NCBI GenBank assembly: GCA_946811185.2
Contig: OX328112.1
Location: 62,001-126,000, forward strand
Length of the DNA: 64,000 nt
DNA from: Hippopus hippopus
Taxonomy: Eukaryota > Mollusca > Bivalvia > Cardiida > Cardiidae
Direction of reading: 5' to 3'
In this document: piece by piece, positions 1 through 9,054 of the stretch
How positions within the stretch are numbered: position 1 is the stretch's first letter
Layout: each line of letters opens with the position of its first letter
Made by a program: the position numbers and the translations under genes
The notes under the pieces: generated by a model
What the model was told of the DNA's origin: nothing
Databases searched by the model: none
Seen by the model: only the letters and a program-made list of their open reading frames with translations

Positions 1-218
1 CCTTTGGAATCCCCAATTGAAAGTATTAGCAAACGACAACTGAAAGTAGATTCAAACGATTGGATTTTTTTTGCATGGTATTGAACATTGCGGATAAAAA
101 TGCTGAAAACAGGTACATGTGCTAGGCTAGCATTTTGTTCTTTTCCCACAATATTTTCAAAAAGCTTTAAATATTCCGAAGTCATCAAACACACAAGGTT
201 GTAAGGTACACAGGTTAA
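1..218 (+). mobile_element. TTAA-A hairpin MITE, cut by the window edge
   Basis: This is the internal and right part of the family that dominates the window. A typical copy runs TTAA, CTCTTTACCAAACGAC, an internal stretch containing AAAGCATTTGCAGACGAC, a central palindrome (GTGGGAAAAGGAGAAAATGC facing its complement around GGTTACC), then GGGATTGTGTGGTAAAGGG and TTAA. Here the AAAGTATTAGCAAACGAC stretch, both diverged palindrome arms and the closing GGTTAA are visible. TTAA flanks plus CCC-type ends are typical of piggyBac-like elements; that assignment is inference. Confidence 0.6.
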
Positions 219-1565
219 TTCGAAATGATGCAATTGTGAAGGCCACTGGTGTATGTAATTGATTCCAATGTATAAAAGTAGGAACAGAGTTGCAGACAGG
301 TCCTCACACTTCACCAGCCTACTTTTTCAGAAAGTTCTTTAATTCTTTCCATTTTGCAGGAAATTCTCCTTTTTTTCTGTCAAAGACAGTGATTTAAGAG
401 TAGCTGCAAGCTGAACTGAAAATGTACTGGAAGGTCCATTTAAATGGGCAGTGAAGGCAATTTTCTGGTTCTATATGCCCTTTGTGTAGCTTGCTATTGA
501 AAAATGGGTATATAACTATTAACAGATCTCTGTGTTTACCGCCCAATACATCGTACTACATACAAGTGAAATGTTTGTCACTCCTGATAACATGAGAAGC
601 TTTTGACCTGACCAAATTGAAACATTTGGAGAAGAAAATCAGAAAATAAATATTTAATTTCAATGATACGTATTGTCTATAAACAGAAGAGGGCACTACT
701 GACAGTAGATGTGTCATGACAGATACACAACTTGATATATCCCACTTGTGATCATGTCAAATACAGGGAGTGGACAAAAGCAGCCCACTTCCGAAACGTT
801 AGGCGGACTTAATCCTTCAACAGGCGATGTGTGCTTTTCCCGAATTGTTTGCAATAGATATCCACTGCAGAAATATTAAAATATTTTAAGTTACTACGAA
901 AATGAGAGTTGTTTCGGTAATGGGTTGTTTTGGCACCGGGCCGTTTTGATCTCCATTCACAATTTACACTTCGTGTGAAATCAAGACTGACAACATGACC
1001 TGTATATCTGAAACGCCCAATTAGTCGACACTTTAAATTTTCCAGATAAAAAAAATAACACTTTAACTGAAAAAAACAATAATAGAAAAACATTGACATA
1101 AACATTGAAACGCATTTCTTTGGCGGATATAAAAATTGTCGGAATCGGCAAGGAATTATATTATCTGAAAGGAAGATAATAACTTGCAAGGAACGACAAC
1201 GGATTATTGGACGCCGTACAGGTAAGTCAGTGAAAAATCGATAATTGGTCTTAACTCCAGTTGCGTTGCCTATCCCTGTGTATATATGATCCCTGAAAAG
1301 ACTGAGCTAACAGGGATCTGTGGCACTAATGAGAATGATGCATGTTTCAGACCCTTTTATGGAAAATTATCAGCATTTTCAGTGTATTGGGGTATTGTAG
1401 GGTGTCTTTGGGAGCCTTGGGGTGGACAGACAAACTCTGTGGTACGTTTCTTAAATAGTAAATGAGGCAGAGACATATCCTTATACAGTAAAAGAGATGT
1501 GGTGAAATAGACATTTAACTGATTAGCATTATAATGGTGTGTATGCATGTAACTAGACAAAACCA
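219..1565. other. No recognised element; possible splice donor
   Basis: No repeat or domain is recognised in this 1.35 kb. The stretch from about 780 to 1220 has more CpG than its surroundings and ends in CGCCGTACAG followed by GTAAGTCA, a strong match to a eukaryotic splice donor at about 1220. It could be a non-coding first exon. The reading frames across it are short, at most 126 codons on the minus strand, and resemble nothing I know. Confidence 0.25.
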
Positions 1566-1612
1566 TGCAATGACACCATTGGCCCTACAGCACTCACCTG
1601 AGTAAAGTTATC
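1566..1612 (+). repeat. Fragment of a Helitron-like left end
   Basis: The sequence CATTGGCCCTACAGCACTCACCTGAGT matches in order the left terminus of the Helitron-like elements seen later in this window (GAGGGCCATGATGGCCCT, then a CGCTCACCTGA block). Only the end is present. Confidence 0.4.
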
Positions 1613-1664
1613 AGGTGACATGACAGCATCATGAAATAGGTTGGTAAAGAGGTAACCTATAGCA

Positions 1665-1846
1665 TACTTTTCTTGACTTTAGTTGCCTTTATGGCCAGCA
1701 TGTATCACAATCAGGCTGCACAAAATTTACAGTCTGCTGAGACAATATGAACAAAGTCAATCTTGAAGTTGCTCATACTTGGGTCTTATTTCTTGACTTC
1801 TACAATGAAAATGTCCATCGGGTTTATTTGGCACTCTTGGGGTTAA
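1665..1846 (+). mobile_element. TTAA-C hairpin MITE, diverged
   Basis: A diverged copy of the second hairpin family. It shows TTTAGTTGCCTTTATGGCCAGC, a decayed CAGGCTGCAC/CAGTCTGC core, and the terminal block TTATTTGGCACTCTTGGGGTTAA, which matches the right end of the better copy at 20733-20952. Its final TTAA at 1843-1846 is also the first TTAA of the next TTAA-A copy. Confidence 0.45.
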
Positions 1847-2053
1847 CTCTCTGTACCAAATAAGAAAACTTTAGACTGGTCCAAATCAAAAGCATTTGCA
1901 GACTGCAAAATAAATGTGACTCAAAAAGTGAAATCTGATTTGGGAAAGACTAAAAACATTGTGGTAACCAGCATTCTTTCTTTTTCCCCGTAATGTTTTC
2001 AATGCTTTTTTTCATTAAATTATGAACAGTCTCGATTGTTTGATAATAAAGAA
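1843..2053 (+). mobile_element. TTAA-A hairpin MITE, one arm missing
   Basis: The left end TTAACTCTCTGTACCAAAT and the block AAAGCATTTGCAGACTGC are clear. The palindrome has lost almost its whole left arm: ACATTGTGG is followed directly by TAACCAGCATT. The right end is eroded (GATTGTTTGATAATAAAG). Confidence 0.7.
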
Positions 2054-2336
2054 TGTTGTCTTTTTCAGATTGAAGGCTACAAACAGACTTGGAACTCTAT
2101 ATGTCAAGTTGTCTGTTTTCAGATTTTGGGAATATTGAGGTGTCAAATTGTCTGTTTTTGGGATTTTCTGAGTTCAGTAAAAAGTTACTTCTGTTGATCT
2201 TTTTTGTTTCTTTTTGGAAAACTGGAAACTGTTCTATCTGAATAGTTTCCATTTCTCTCCATTCATTACTTTCACTGCCATTTACTTGAAAATTTTCAAG
2301 TTTTTTATGGCTCAGTATTAAGGGCATTGGGATTCT

Positions 2337-2558
2337 TTAACTCTTTACCAAACATCAAAATTTTAGACTGGTCTAAAATTAAAGTATTTTGCTGGTAACA
2401 TTAAATCCAGCTGCACTGATAGCATTGAGGAAGTGTACAAAAACCACATGGGAAAGGGAGAAAATGCTGGTTACCAGCATTTTCTCATTTCCACACAAGG
2501 TTTTTAAAAGGCTATTTTCTCAGGGTTGTCAAAACAGAGGTTTGTGTGGAAGAGTTAA
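2337..2558 (+). mobile_element. TTAA-A hairpin MITE
   Basis: Starts TTAACTCTTTACCAAAC, carries a partly preserved palindrome around GCTGGTTACCAGC, and ends TGTGTGGAAGAGTTAA. The closing TTAA is shared with the next copy. Confidence 0.8.
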
Positions 2559-2777
2559 GTTTTTACCAAATGACAAAATTTTAGACTCATCCAAATTCAA
2601 ACGTATTGCAAACGACAATTCAACATGACTAAATCAATGAAACCTGACTCTAAAAGCGTAGAAAATACTGTAGGAAAAGGAGAAAATACTGCTAGCATTT
2701 TCTCCTTTTCTCATAGAGTTTTAAGAGGGCTTCTTTCTCAGGGTCGTTAAAAGTGGACTATGTGGTAAAGGATTTAA
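2555..2777 (+). mobile_element. TTAA-A hairpin MITE, abutting the previous copy
   Basis: Begins at the shared TTAA with TTTTTACCAAATGAC, contains a shortened palindrome (AGAAAATACTGCTAGCATTT), and ends TGTGGTAAAGGATTTAA. It is head-to-tail with the copy before it, with no intervening base. Confidence 0.8.
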
Positions 2778-2824
2778 AGGAAATCCTGAGAAAACGGGAA
2801 CCAGACTTTTTTTTATCCTACTCT

Positions 2825-3039
2825 TTAACTCATTACAAAATGACAATATTTTAGGCTTGTCCAAATCGAAAGCATTTGCAGACGACAAAATAAAAGTGAC
2901 TGAAAATTTGAAATTTGTTTTATGAAGGGTAGAAAACGTGGGAAAAGGAGAAAATGCATTTTCTCCTTTTCCCACTACGGTTTCTAAAGGCTTCCTTTTC
3001 AGGGTCGTCAAAAGTAGGGATTGTGTGGTAATGGGTTAA
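2825..3039 (+). mobile_element. TTAA-A hairpin MITE with loopless palindrome
   Basis: Starts TTAACTCATTACAAAATGAC and ends TGTGTGGTAATGGGTTAA. The central GCTGGTTACCAGC loop region is deleted, so the arms meet at ATGCAT and form a perfect palindrome of about 38 bp (GTGGGAAAAGGAGAAAATGC facing its exact complement). Confidence 0.85.
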
Positions 3040-3058
3040 ATCATAACTGAACTGAACA

Positions 3059-3293
3059 AATAACCCCTTTATCTATCGAAACAATTTAAGACACCAACAA
3101 ATTGAAAGCATTAGCAGACAACAAAATAAATGTAGCTCAAATGATGACTTTTATCTTTAATAGGACAGAAAATATTGTGGGGAAAAAAGGAGAAAAATGC
3201 TGGTTACCAGCATTTTCTCCTTTTCGCACAATGTTTTCACAGGCCTTCTTTCTCAGGGTCGTTAAAACACGGGATTGTTTAGCAAAGGGTTAA
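3059..3293 (+). mobile_element. TTAA-A hairpin MITE
   Basis: The left end is degraded (ATAACCCCTTTATCTATCG). The palindrome around TGCTGGTTACCAGCA and the right end GATTGTTTAGCAAAGGGTTAA are kept. Confidence 0.75.
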
Positions 3294-3329
3294 AGCGCCA
3301 GTAGAAATGCTTGCCCGTTGAATGTTTTG

Positions 3330-3551
3330 AATCCTTTACCAAACCAATCTTCAGTATCAATAAGTATGAGGATGAACTCTTTTGAAAGCACTGTCAAAAC
3401 AGGATAAAATACTGGTAGCTAGCATTTTCTCTTCTTCCCCTTGTTTTCTATCCTTCCCAAGAAAAATTTCAATTTTTGAGTCACATTTATTTTATGATCT
3501 GCAAATGCTTTTAAAATGGACAAGCCTAAAACTTGGCTATGGTAAAATTAA
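3330..3551 (-). mobile_element. TTAA-A hairpin MITE, reversed
   Basis: Reverse copy: the CCTTTACCAAACCAATC end is on the left, and CAAATGCTTTTAAAATGGACAAGCC then GGTAAAATTAA is on the right. It ends at a TTAA shared with the following copy. Confidence 0.65.
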
Positions 3552-3757
3552 CTCATTACCAAACAATCCCGGGTTTTGACCCTGAGAAAGAAGCCTTCTG
3601 AAAAACATTGTGGGAAAACCAGCATTTTCTCCTTTTTCCACAATATTTTCAACCCATCCCTAAACAAATTTCAATTTTTGAGTCACATTAATTTTGTCAT
3701 CAGCAAATGCTTCAAATTTGGACTAGTCTAAAATTATGTCATTTGGTAAAGAGTTAA
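3548..3757 (-). mobile_element. TTAA-A hairpin MITE, reversed, one arm partly lost
   Basis: Begins TTAACTCATTACCAAACAATC and ends CATTTGGTAAAGAGTTAA. The left palindrome arm stops at GTGGGAAAA and joins CCAGCATTTTCTCC directly. It shares TTAA 3548-3551 with the previous copy. Confidence 0.8.
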
Positions 3758-3765
3758 CCAAGCAG

Positions 3766-4002
3766 ATTGATGAAATCAATGACTGGTGTTTTACACCATT
3801 TTCAAAAACATCATTTTCAACATTTTCTCCGTCATATCACCACTGTGACAGCTCACATATTCTGTATGTCCTGGGTTTCACCAGTACAAGGCTGGGGCTC
3901 TGAAGTGTCTTGCCAAAGGACACTCCAAAGAAAAACTCAATGCTTCCAGTAAGGCTCAAAGCTGGGGCCTGCTGGTTACAAGTCCAACACTTTACCATTA
4001 AA
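3766..4002 (-). mobile_element. tRNA-derived SINE (type 2)
   Basis: Read on the minus strand, a degenerate tRNA-like head (AAAGTGTTGGACTTGTAACC near 3985) leads to a body and then the tail GTGATATGACGGAGAAAATG plus a GGTGTAAAAC block. The same body with clearer head and tail is at 43960-44191. Pol III-type SINE structure is inferred from box-like motifs. Confidence 0.6.
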
Positions 4003-4213
4003 AAAGTTCATCCAGCAGATATTGTTCATGTCTGTCACAAAGCAGAGTCCTCTTTACTGTTATTTGTATGAAAGTATTTAGTAGTAAATATTATGAAAAA
4101 AACCTTACCTTAAACAAGAAATGAATTTACTGATAGACAATGTGTGGGCCTTAGTCACAAGCATTCCCTCAATATTGATAACAAGAGGGCCATGATGCTC
4201 CACTGCCTTTTTT

Positions 4214-4401
4214 TTAACTCATCAAACGACAAAATATTAGACTGATCCAAATTGATAGCAGTTGCAGACGACAATTTTAATGTGACTCAAATGGAGAAAA
4301 TTGTCTTAAAAAGCCAGCATTTTCTCCTTTTCCCACAATGTTTTCTGAAGGCTTTCTTTTTCAGGGTCGTTAAAACTCAGGACTGTGTGGTAAAGATTTA
4401 A
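4214..4401 (+). mobile_element. TTAA-A hairpin MITE, left arm missing
   Basis: TTAACTCATCAAACGAC opens it and TGTGTGGTAAAGATTTAA closes it. Only the right half of the palindrome survives (CCAGCATTTTCTCCTTTTCC). A 30-bp fragment like a Helitron left end (ACAAGAGGGCCATGATG) lies just before it at 4182-4212. Confidence 0.75.
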
Positions 4402-4428
4402 TCACCATTGACAGATACATAAATCATG

Positions 4429-4663
4429 TCAACCCTTACCAGACGACAAAATTTTTGCCTTGTCCAAATTAAAAGCATTAATTTTTTGCAGACGACAATT
4501 TCATTGTGGCTGAAATGGTTCAATTTTTCTTTGATAGAGTAGAAAACATTGTGGGAAAAGGAGAAAATGCTGGATACCAGCATTTTCTCCTTTACCCACA
4601 ATGTTTCCAAAAGGCTTCTTTCTCAGGGTTGTTAAAAGTGGGCATTGTGTGGTAAAGGGTTAA
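4429..4663 (+). mobile_element. TTAA-A hairpin MITE
   Basis: Left TCAACCCTTACCAGACGAC, near-perfect palindrome around GCTGGATACCAGC, right TGTGTGGTAAAGGGTTAA. TSD TCAA/TTAA. Confidence 0.8.
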
Positions 4664-4857
4664 GAAGTCTATAATTATGGCAATAATCTTTCAAAGAAAA
4701 AAAAACAGCCTAGCCTCCCTTTGAGGCTCTACCTCACAACTATGGACACCATCAGATCTTAAAAGAGGAAAACATTTTCATTGATATAAATGGTATATTT
4801 TTGAAAAAAAAAAAATCTGAATGATAAAAACCTAGAAACCTTACTTTGTATTAAATT

Positions 4858-5121
4858 GGTTGGTTGTAATGGGATTTAACGCCACTTTAACAGCTAAGGT
4901 CATATCATGGCGGTCGGTGACGCACATGTGTTTCCTGGCTTTCTCATACCAGTACTAACACAACTTTCTTTCCAAAGCCACCGACTACTTTTCTCACATG
5001 CTTCAGCAGAGGTGAGAGGCGAAAATACGCCGGAAAGAAAGTTCGCCCCAACCGGGTATCGAACTCACAACCACCAGGTTATGAGTCCGACACGCTCACC
5101 ACTGAGCCACCCGGGCGGGCT
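4858..5121 (-). mobile_element. tRNA-derived SINE (type 3)
   Basis: The clearest SINE head in the window. On the minus strand GCCCGGGTGGCTCAGTGGTG gives a good box A (TGGCTCAGTGG), and GAGTTCGATACCC about 40 bp on gives a box B. The body follows and the element ends in a CATGATATGACC...GTGGCGTTAAATCCC tail. That tail resembles conserved 3' SINE domains described in molluscs; the exact family name is not confirmed. Confidence 0.8.
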
Positions 5122-5361
5122 ACTTTGTATTAAATATTTAAGTCATCTGAGCATAACTTTAAGCATAAAAGTATATCACTCTCACTGAAATCTGCATATT
5201 TTCTTTCATTAAGCTTGAATACCCACCAACAATCACGCAATAATGCAGTTTGATAATTAAAGGAGGTAAATGGTAACAAACTATATATCTGTTATAACAT
5301 GGGTTATTTCCCTTGAAGTACCACATGAGTTTTTGTCAGACTTAAGAAAGATTTTTCAAGT

Positions 5362-5460
5362 TTAACCCTTTACCACACAATCCCGACTTTTAACGACCCT
5401 GAGAAAGAAGCCTTTTGAAAATATTGTGGGAAAAGGAGAAAACGCTGGTAACAAGCATTT
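5362..5460 (-). mobile_element. TTAA-A hairpin MITE, truncated
   Basis: Starts TTAACCCTTTACCACACAAT and runs to the palindrome centre (ACGCTGGTAACAAGCATTT). It is cut there by the SINE that follows; the rest of the copy is absent. Confidence 0.75.
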
Positions 5461-5757
5461 GATTGTATGGTGTTTAAAGCCGTTTTCAACATTATTTCAG
5501 TTATAAAATGGTTGCCAGTGCACCTATCCATGCTTTCCTAAGGTTCCTTTTACCAGTACTATGCACAATATTCTCAAGCCACCGGCTGCTGTCTCACATT
5601 ATCATCATCAAAATAATGGTCAGTGGTCAGACTCAGGAATGAATCCCGTCACAATGACTATCATCAATCCTTGGAAATAAAATGGCCGAAATGGGAACTA
5701 AACCAGCGAGCCCCTGATCCTGAATGCTACAGACTGAGCTACCAGGGCTCAGCAGTA
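5455..5757 (-). mobile_element. tRNA-derived SINE (type 1)
   Basis: On the minus strand, GCCCTGGTAGCTCAGTCTGT is a tRNA-like start with box A, and CGCTGGTTTAGTTCCC sits where box B belongs. The body is long and ends with CTGAAATAATGTTGAAAACG and GGCTTTAAACACCATACAAT. It interrupts a TTAA-A copy. Confidence 0.75.
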
Positions 5758-5829
5758 AAAACATGGATCCATTTGGTAAAAATCTATTCATTAGCAGACT
5801 GGTACATGGTCCATATTCACCAGCCATTA

Positions 5830-6042
5830 TTAACCCTTAAAATGCTGAATTAATGAACTAGACCTTTTCAGTAAGTCAAAACAGCCCAAATATTGGTATT
5901 TCAAGGTTGTTTGGGCCAGAGTATGTTACAAAGTAGTGGACAGAGTAGATCCAAAATCAGACTGCACATTCTGTGCAGTCTGATTTTGATCTACACTGTC
6001 CACAAAAACAGCTTAAGTTGGTTCCAGCACTTTAAGGGTTAA
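5830..6042 (+). mobile_element. TTAA-C hairpin MITE
   Basis: TTAACCCTTAAAATGCTG at the left mirrors CAGCACTTTAAGGGTTAA at the right, giving TTAA flanks and ~14 bp inverted ends. Inside, AATCAGACTGCACATTCTGT folds on its complement, with TAGATC/GATCTA extending the stem. This is the reference copy for the family here. Confidence 0.8.
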
Positions 6043-6207
6043 GATTATTCAAGATTAGTCTTATTCTCCAGAATTTTATAAATTTGAAAGTAATATTTCT
6101 GATTGGCTAAATCATTTAGCTAATCAGAAGTGTTACTTTCAAACTAAGAAAATCTTGCAGGCTCTGCAACTTACAAGTATATCAATCCTTGCAGTGCTGT
6201 AATGAGA

Positions 6208-6424
6208 ACCAACTCTTCACCAAATGACAGAATTTCAGACTTGTCCAATTTGAAAGCATTTTCATATATCAAATTAATGGCTACTCAAGAATTTGAATTT
6301 TTCTTTGCAAGAAAACATTCTGGGAAGAGCAGAAAATACTGTTTACCAGTTTTTTCTCCTTTTCCTTCACTGTTTTCAAAAGACCTCTTCCTCAAGGTTG
6401 TGAAAACTCAGGACTGTGTGTCAA
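6208..6424 (+). mobile_element. TTAA-A hairpin MITE, right terminus clipped
   Basis: Starts CCAACTCTTCACCAAATGAC. The palindrome is weak (AGAAAATACTGTTTACCAGT). The right end stops at GACTGTGTG and lacks the GTAAAGGG block before the next copy begins. Confidence 0.7.
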
Positions 6425-6648
6425 CTCTTTACCAAATGACAAAATTTTAGACTTGTCCAAATTGAAAGCATTTGCAGACGACAAAATAAATGCGATTCAA
6501 AAATTGAAACTTGACTTATGAAGAATAGAAAACATTGTGGGAAAAGGAGAAATGCTGGTTACCAGCATTTTCTCCTATTCCCACAATGTTTTCAGAAGGC
6601 TTCTTCCTCTGGGCCATAAAAACCAGGGATTGTTTGGTAAAGGGTTAG
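6421..6648 (+). mobile_element. TTAA-A hairpin MITE
   Basis: TCAACTCTTTACCAAATGAC at the left, well-kept palindrome, and GATTGTTTGGTAAAGGGTTA at the right. Its terminal TTAA is interrupted by the TA-flanked element that follows. Confidence 0.85.
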
Positions 6649-7671
6649 AGCAGGATCGGGTATTTCCGAACTAGCGGCAATTAACTAACACAATTTAAGG
6701 ACTTGTCTCATCCCTCCTGGAAACAATAATGATATCATCTATTGTCTTAAACCTAACGCCATATTTCTCTTCTTTTCCATTTTTCAAAATTTTGAAGGAT
6801 ACAGAAATTATCCGAAGAAAAATAGGTAATTACCGACATTAGACAGCTCAGAGGTCAGGAAATTACCATTTTCTTAATTTTTTGACATATATTGCTAAGT
6901 GTGTAAACTACTCCTGCTTCTCCCTTGACTCTTTTTTTGAGAATTCTCATATTTGCAATATGCATATAAACACATTACACTGTGTAAAATGTCGTTATCA
7001 TGTGTTAAAAGTGCTTGAGAAGCGTGTTCGGAAAAGCCCTCACCTGAACTTATATGTGAGGGTATTTACGAACTCAAGCCGATTTAATAACAATTGGCCG
7101 TCTTTTTAGCATAATAATCAATCACAATAATAAAATGCATGTAATTTAGAGCTAGATATATCCGAGTTTTAACTTTTTAAATGTTTATTACATTGCAGAC
7201 AACTTCGATCAATATAGACCAATTTCACTTTACTCATATTGGGTTATCTAATTTTCGGTTTGCATCGTTTGTCGTGTTCTGAAAATAAGAAGTTAAAATT
7301 TTCCCGACAAGTAGACATAATCAACTTTTTTGTTGAGATATATACATGTAGTTCTAGCAAATTTACATTTCAGCAATCAGAGCGTTGGCATCATGTAATT
7401 TTCAAGACTTTTTTAAAAAAAGTCTGCAATGTTCGGAAATGCCCGACATCTGTGTTCAGCAGTGTTGACTCGTTCGGTAATGGCCTCTCCATGGTAGGAA
7501 CTTTAACACACTGTTACTAGCTTATCACTGCAGTTTATAGATAGATAATGTTTGGAAAAGAAAGAGGACATTTAGATGTATAAAATGATATGTCAAACGT
7601 GTGTCTATCTGCATGTATTACAGAACAACAACGATTAACGCTTAACTGTTCGGAAATACCCGGTCCCACTC
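6648..7671. mobile_element. TA-flanked DNA transposon, non-autonomous
   Basis: GAGCAGGATCGGGTATTTCC at the left mirrors GGAAATACCCGGTCCCACTC at the right: ~24 bp inverted ends with three mismatches, both bordered by TA. TA duplication suggests the Tc1/mariner (IS630) group. The 1.02 kb interior repeats a GTTCGGAAATGCCCG-like motif several times (near 7026, 7430 and 7470), which may be transposase binding sites. The frames inside, up to 93 codons, show no transposase motif. Confidence 0.7.
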
Positions 7672-7784
7672 TAAAGAGATTGTTAAGCATGAAATGACTG
7701 CTCAGAATGTGCAGTCTAACATAAGGTCTTTACTATCCTCTTCTTTATCAACTTTATCAGCAGAAATTGCAATACCTAAATCTT

Positions 7785-7990
7785 CATCCTTAGGCTGCTA
7801 AGCACAACTCACTGACCTATTATAGACACTACAGATCAAGATAAGACTGCACCTAATGTGCAGTCTGATCTTAGATCTACACTGCCCAATAAGGAGATTT
7901 TTTTCCCAAAGAATATTAAAATATCATCAAATGGGTTTTACCATGGCTTGAAAGTTTCATTTGATCTGTTTAGCAGGATCAGGGCTAAGA
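7785..7990. mobile_element. TTAA-C-related hairpin repeat (subtype 2)
   Basis: CTTAGGCTGCTAAGCACAAC opens it. The GATCAAGATAAGACTGCACC hairpin core lies near 7840-7885 and TTTAGCAGGATCAGGGCTAA closes it. The same start and end blocks recur at 48607-48812. Confidence 0.5.
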
Positions 7991-8866
7991 GCTGACTTAC
8001 AAGTATGTCTTTTTTTATTTATTCATTTAGCACTAGATCTAGAAGGGTTAACTTTTCTTAATAAGTACTATGCAACTACACAAGCTACAGAAAATCAATA
8101 ACATGCATACAAATACATCAGTGAGCTTATTTGATTACAGTATTACATAAAATTACACACTGATGTATATCCCAAAACTATAATTTATTATGAGATCATG
8201 GTACTTCTCCATTGTGCACACATGCATCCACAGCAACACTGAGCCTTGATTGTTTTTAATGAAGACCTCCATGGGTTGATGTCTTAAAAGATATTATTTC
8301 CTGAATCTGCTCAATTTGTCATGGGTCAGAACTCGAGAAAATTTAAGACATTTAACTCTGTAGCTCCAATGAATGAAACAGGATTGCTCTGTCACTCAGA
8401 AATTTATACATGATATTTTATTATACTGCAAAGAAATTTCTCGTGATCTGATTAGATAATATGCCCCAAACATATATATATATCATGTACACTGGCAAAA
8501 CCAACGTAAAAGCAGTTTCCCTTTCAGGAGCCCCGTATACATGATTACACTTTCAACACAACATCCAAAATGGCGGCGTCGATCAAGATTAACATCAAGA
8601 TTATGCACCAAACTGCACGTTTTTCCAAGGTTTCAGTGATGTCAGATCGCAGTGATGTCATTTTTCAATGAATTGGGGCACTCAGAAGGGAAATTCTACT
8701 CCGTTAGCGTACTCAATTTTTGAAACCAAAAACAGGTAAATTTCGCTTAACACACGTTGGAATGGTAAAAGTTTGCAGTATAATAAATTCGTTATATGGT
8801 CAGGTGGCAGGGGACTTGAAAGTTACATAATTTTGGACCCATAAAATTTATTTTGTCTAAAACCCA
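7991..8866. other. No recognised element; YY1-like motif
   Basis: No transposon ends or domains are seen. A 12-nt inverted pair ATACATCAGTG...CACTGATGTAT lies at 8109-8167. CCAAAATGGCGGC at 8565-8577 matches the consensus of the zinc-finger factor YY1, and its ATG opens a 34-codon frame of no known similarity. Confidence 0.25.
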
Positions 8867-8867
8867 G

Positions 8868-9020
8868 CTACATCATGAAGTTAACTGGTCCTCTGACAGG
8901 AAAGAAAAGTGATCAATTAGCAAAAGTTTCAACCTAGGCGCAGACTGCACAGTTTGACCTGGATCGATACTTTTTTCAAATATTTTAAATCCCTTTTTCA
9001 CTAAGCATGGCTCATAGTTA
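8868..9020 (+). repeat. Dispersed repeat E
   Basis: Shares blocks with 20573-20722 and 25690-26418: a TTGGTCCTTTGACA-like start, a CAGCCTGCACAGACTGCACA-like hairpin core (degraded here), GGATCGATACTTTT, and CCCTTTTTCACTAAGCATGG at the end. Three related copies define the family; its class is unknown. Confidence 0.55.
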
Positions 9021-9054
9021 TTCAGATGACAAGTCAGATCAAGTAATCCTGAGG

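Noticed and set aside
809..1189. 126-codon minus-strand frame
   Set aside because: No domain, low-complexity aromatic-rich start, and no supporting exon structure; likely chance.
5040..5121. Functional tRNA gene
   Set aside because: The box A/box B region is continuous with a SINE body and tail and lacks a foldable acceptor stem.
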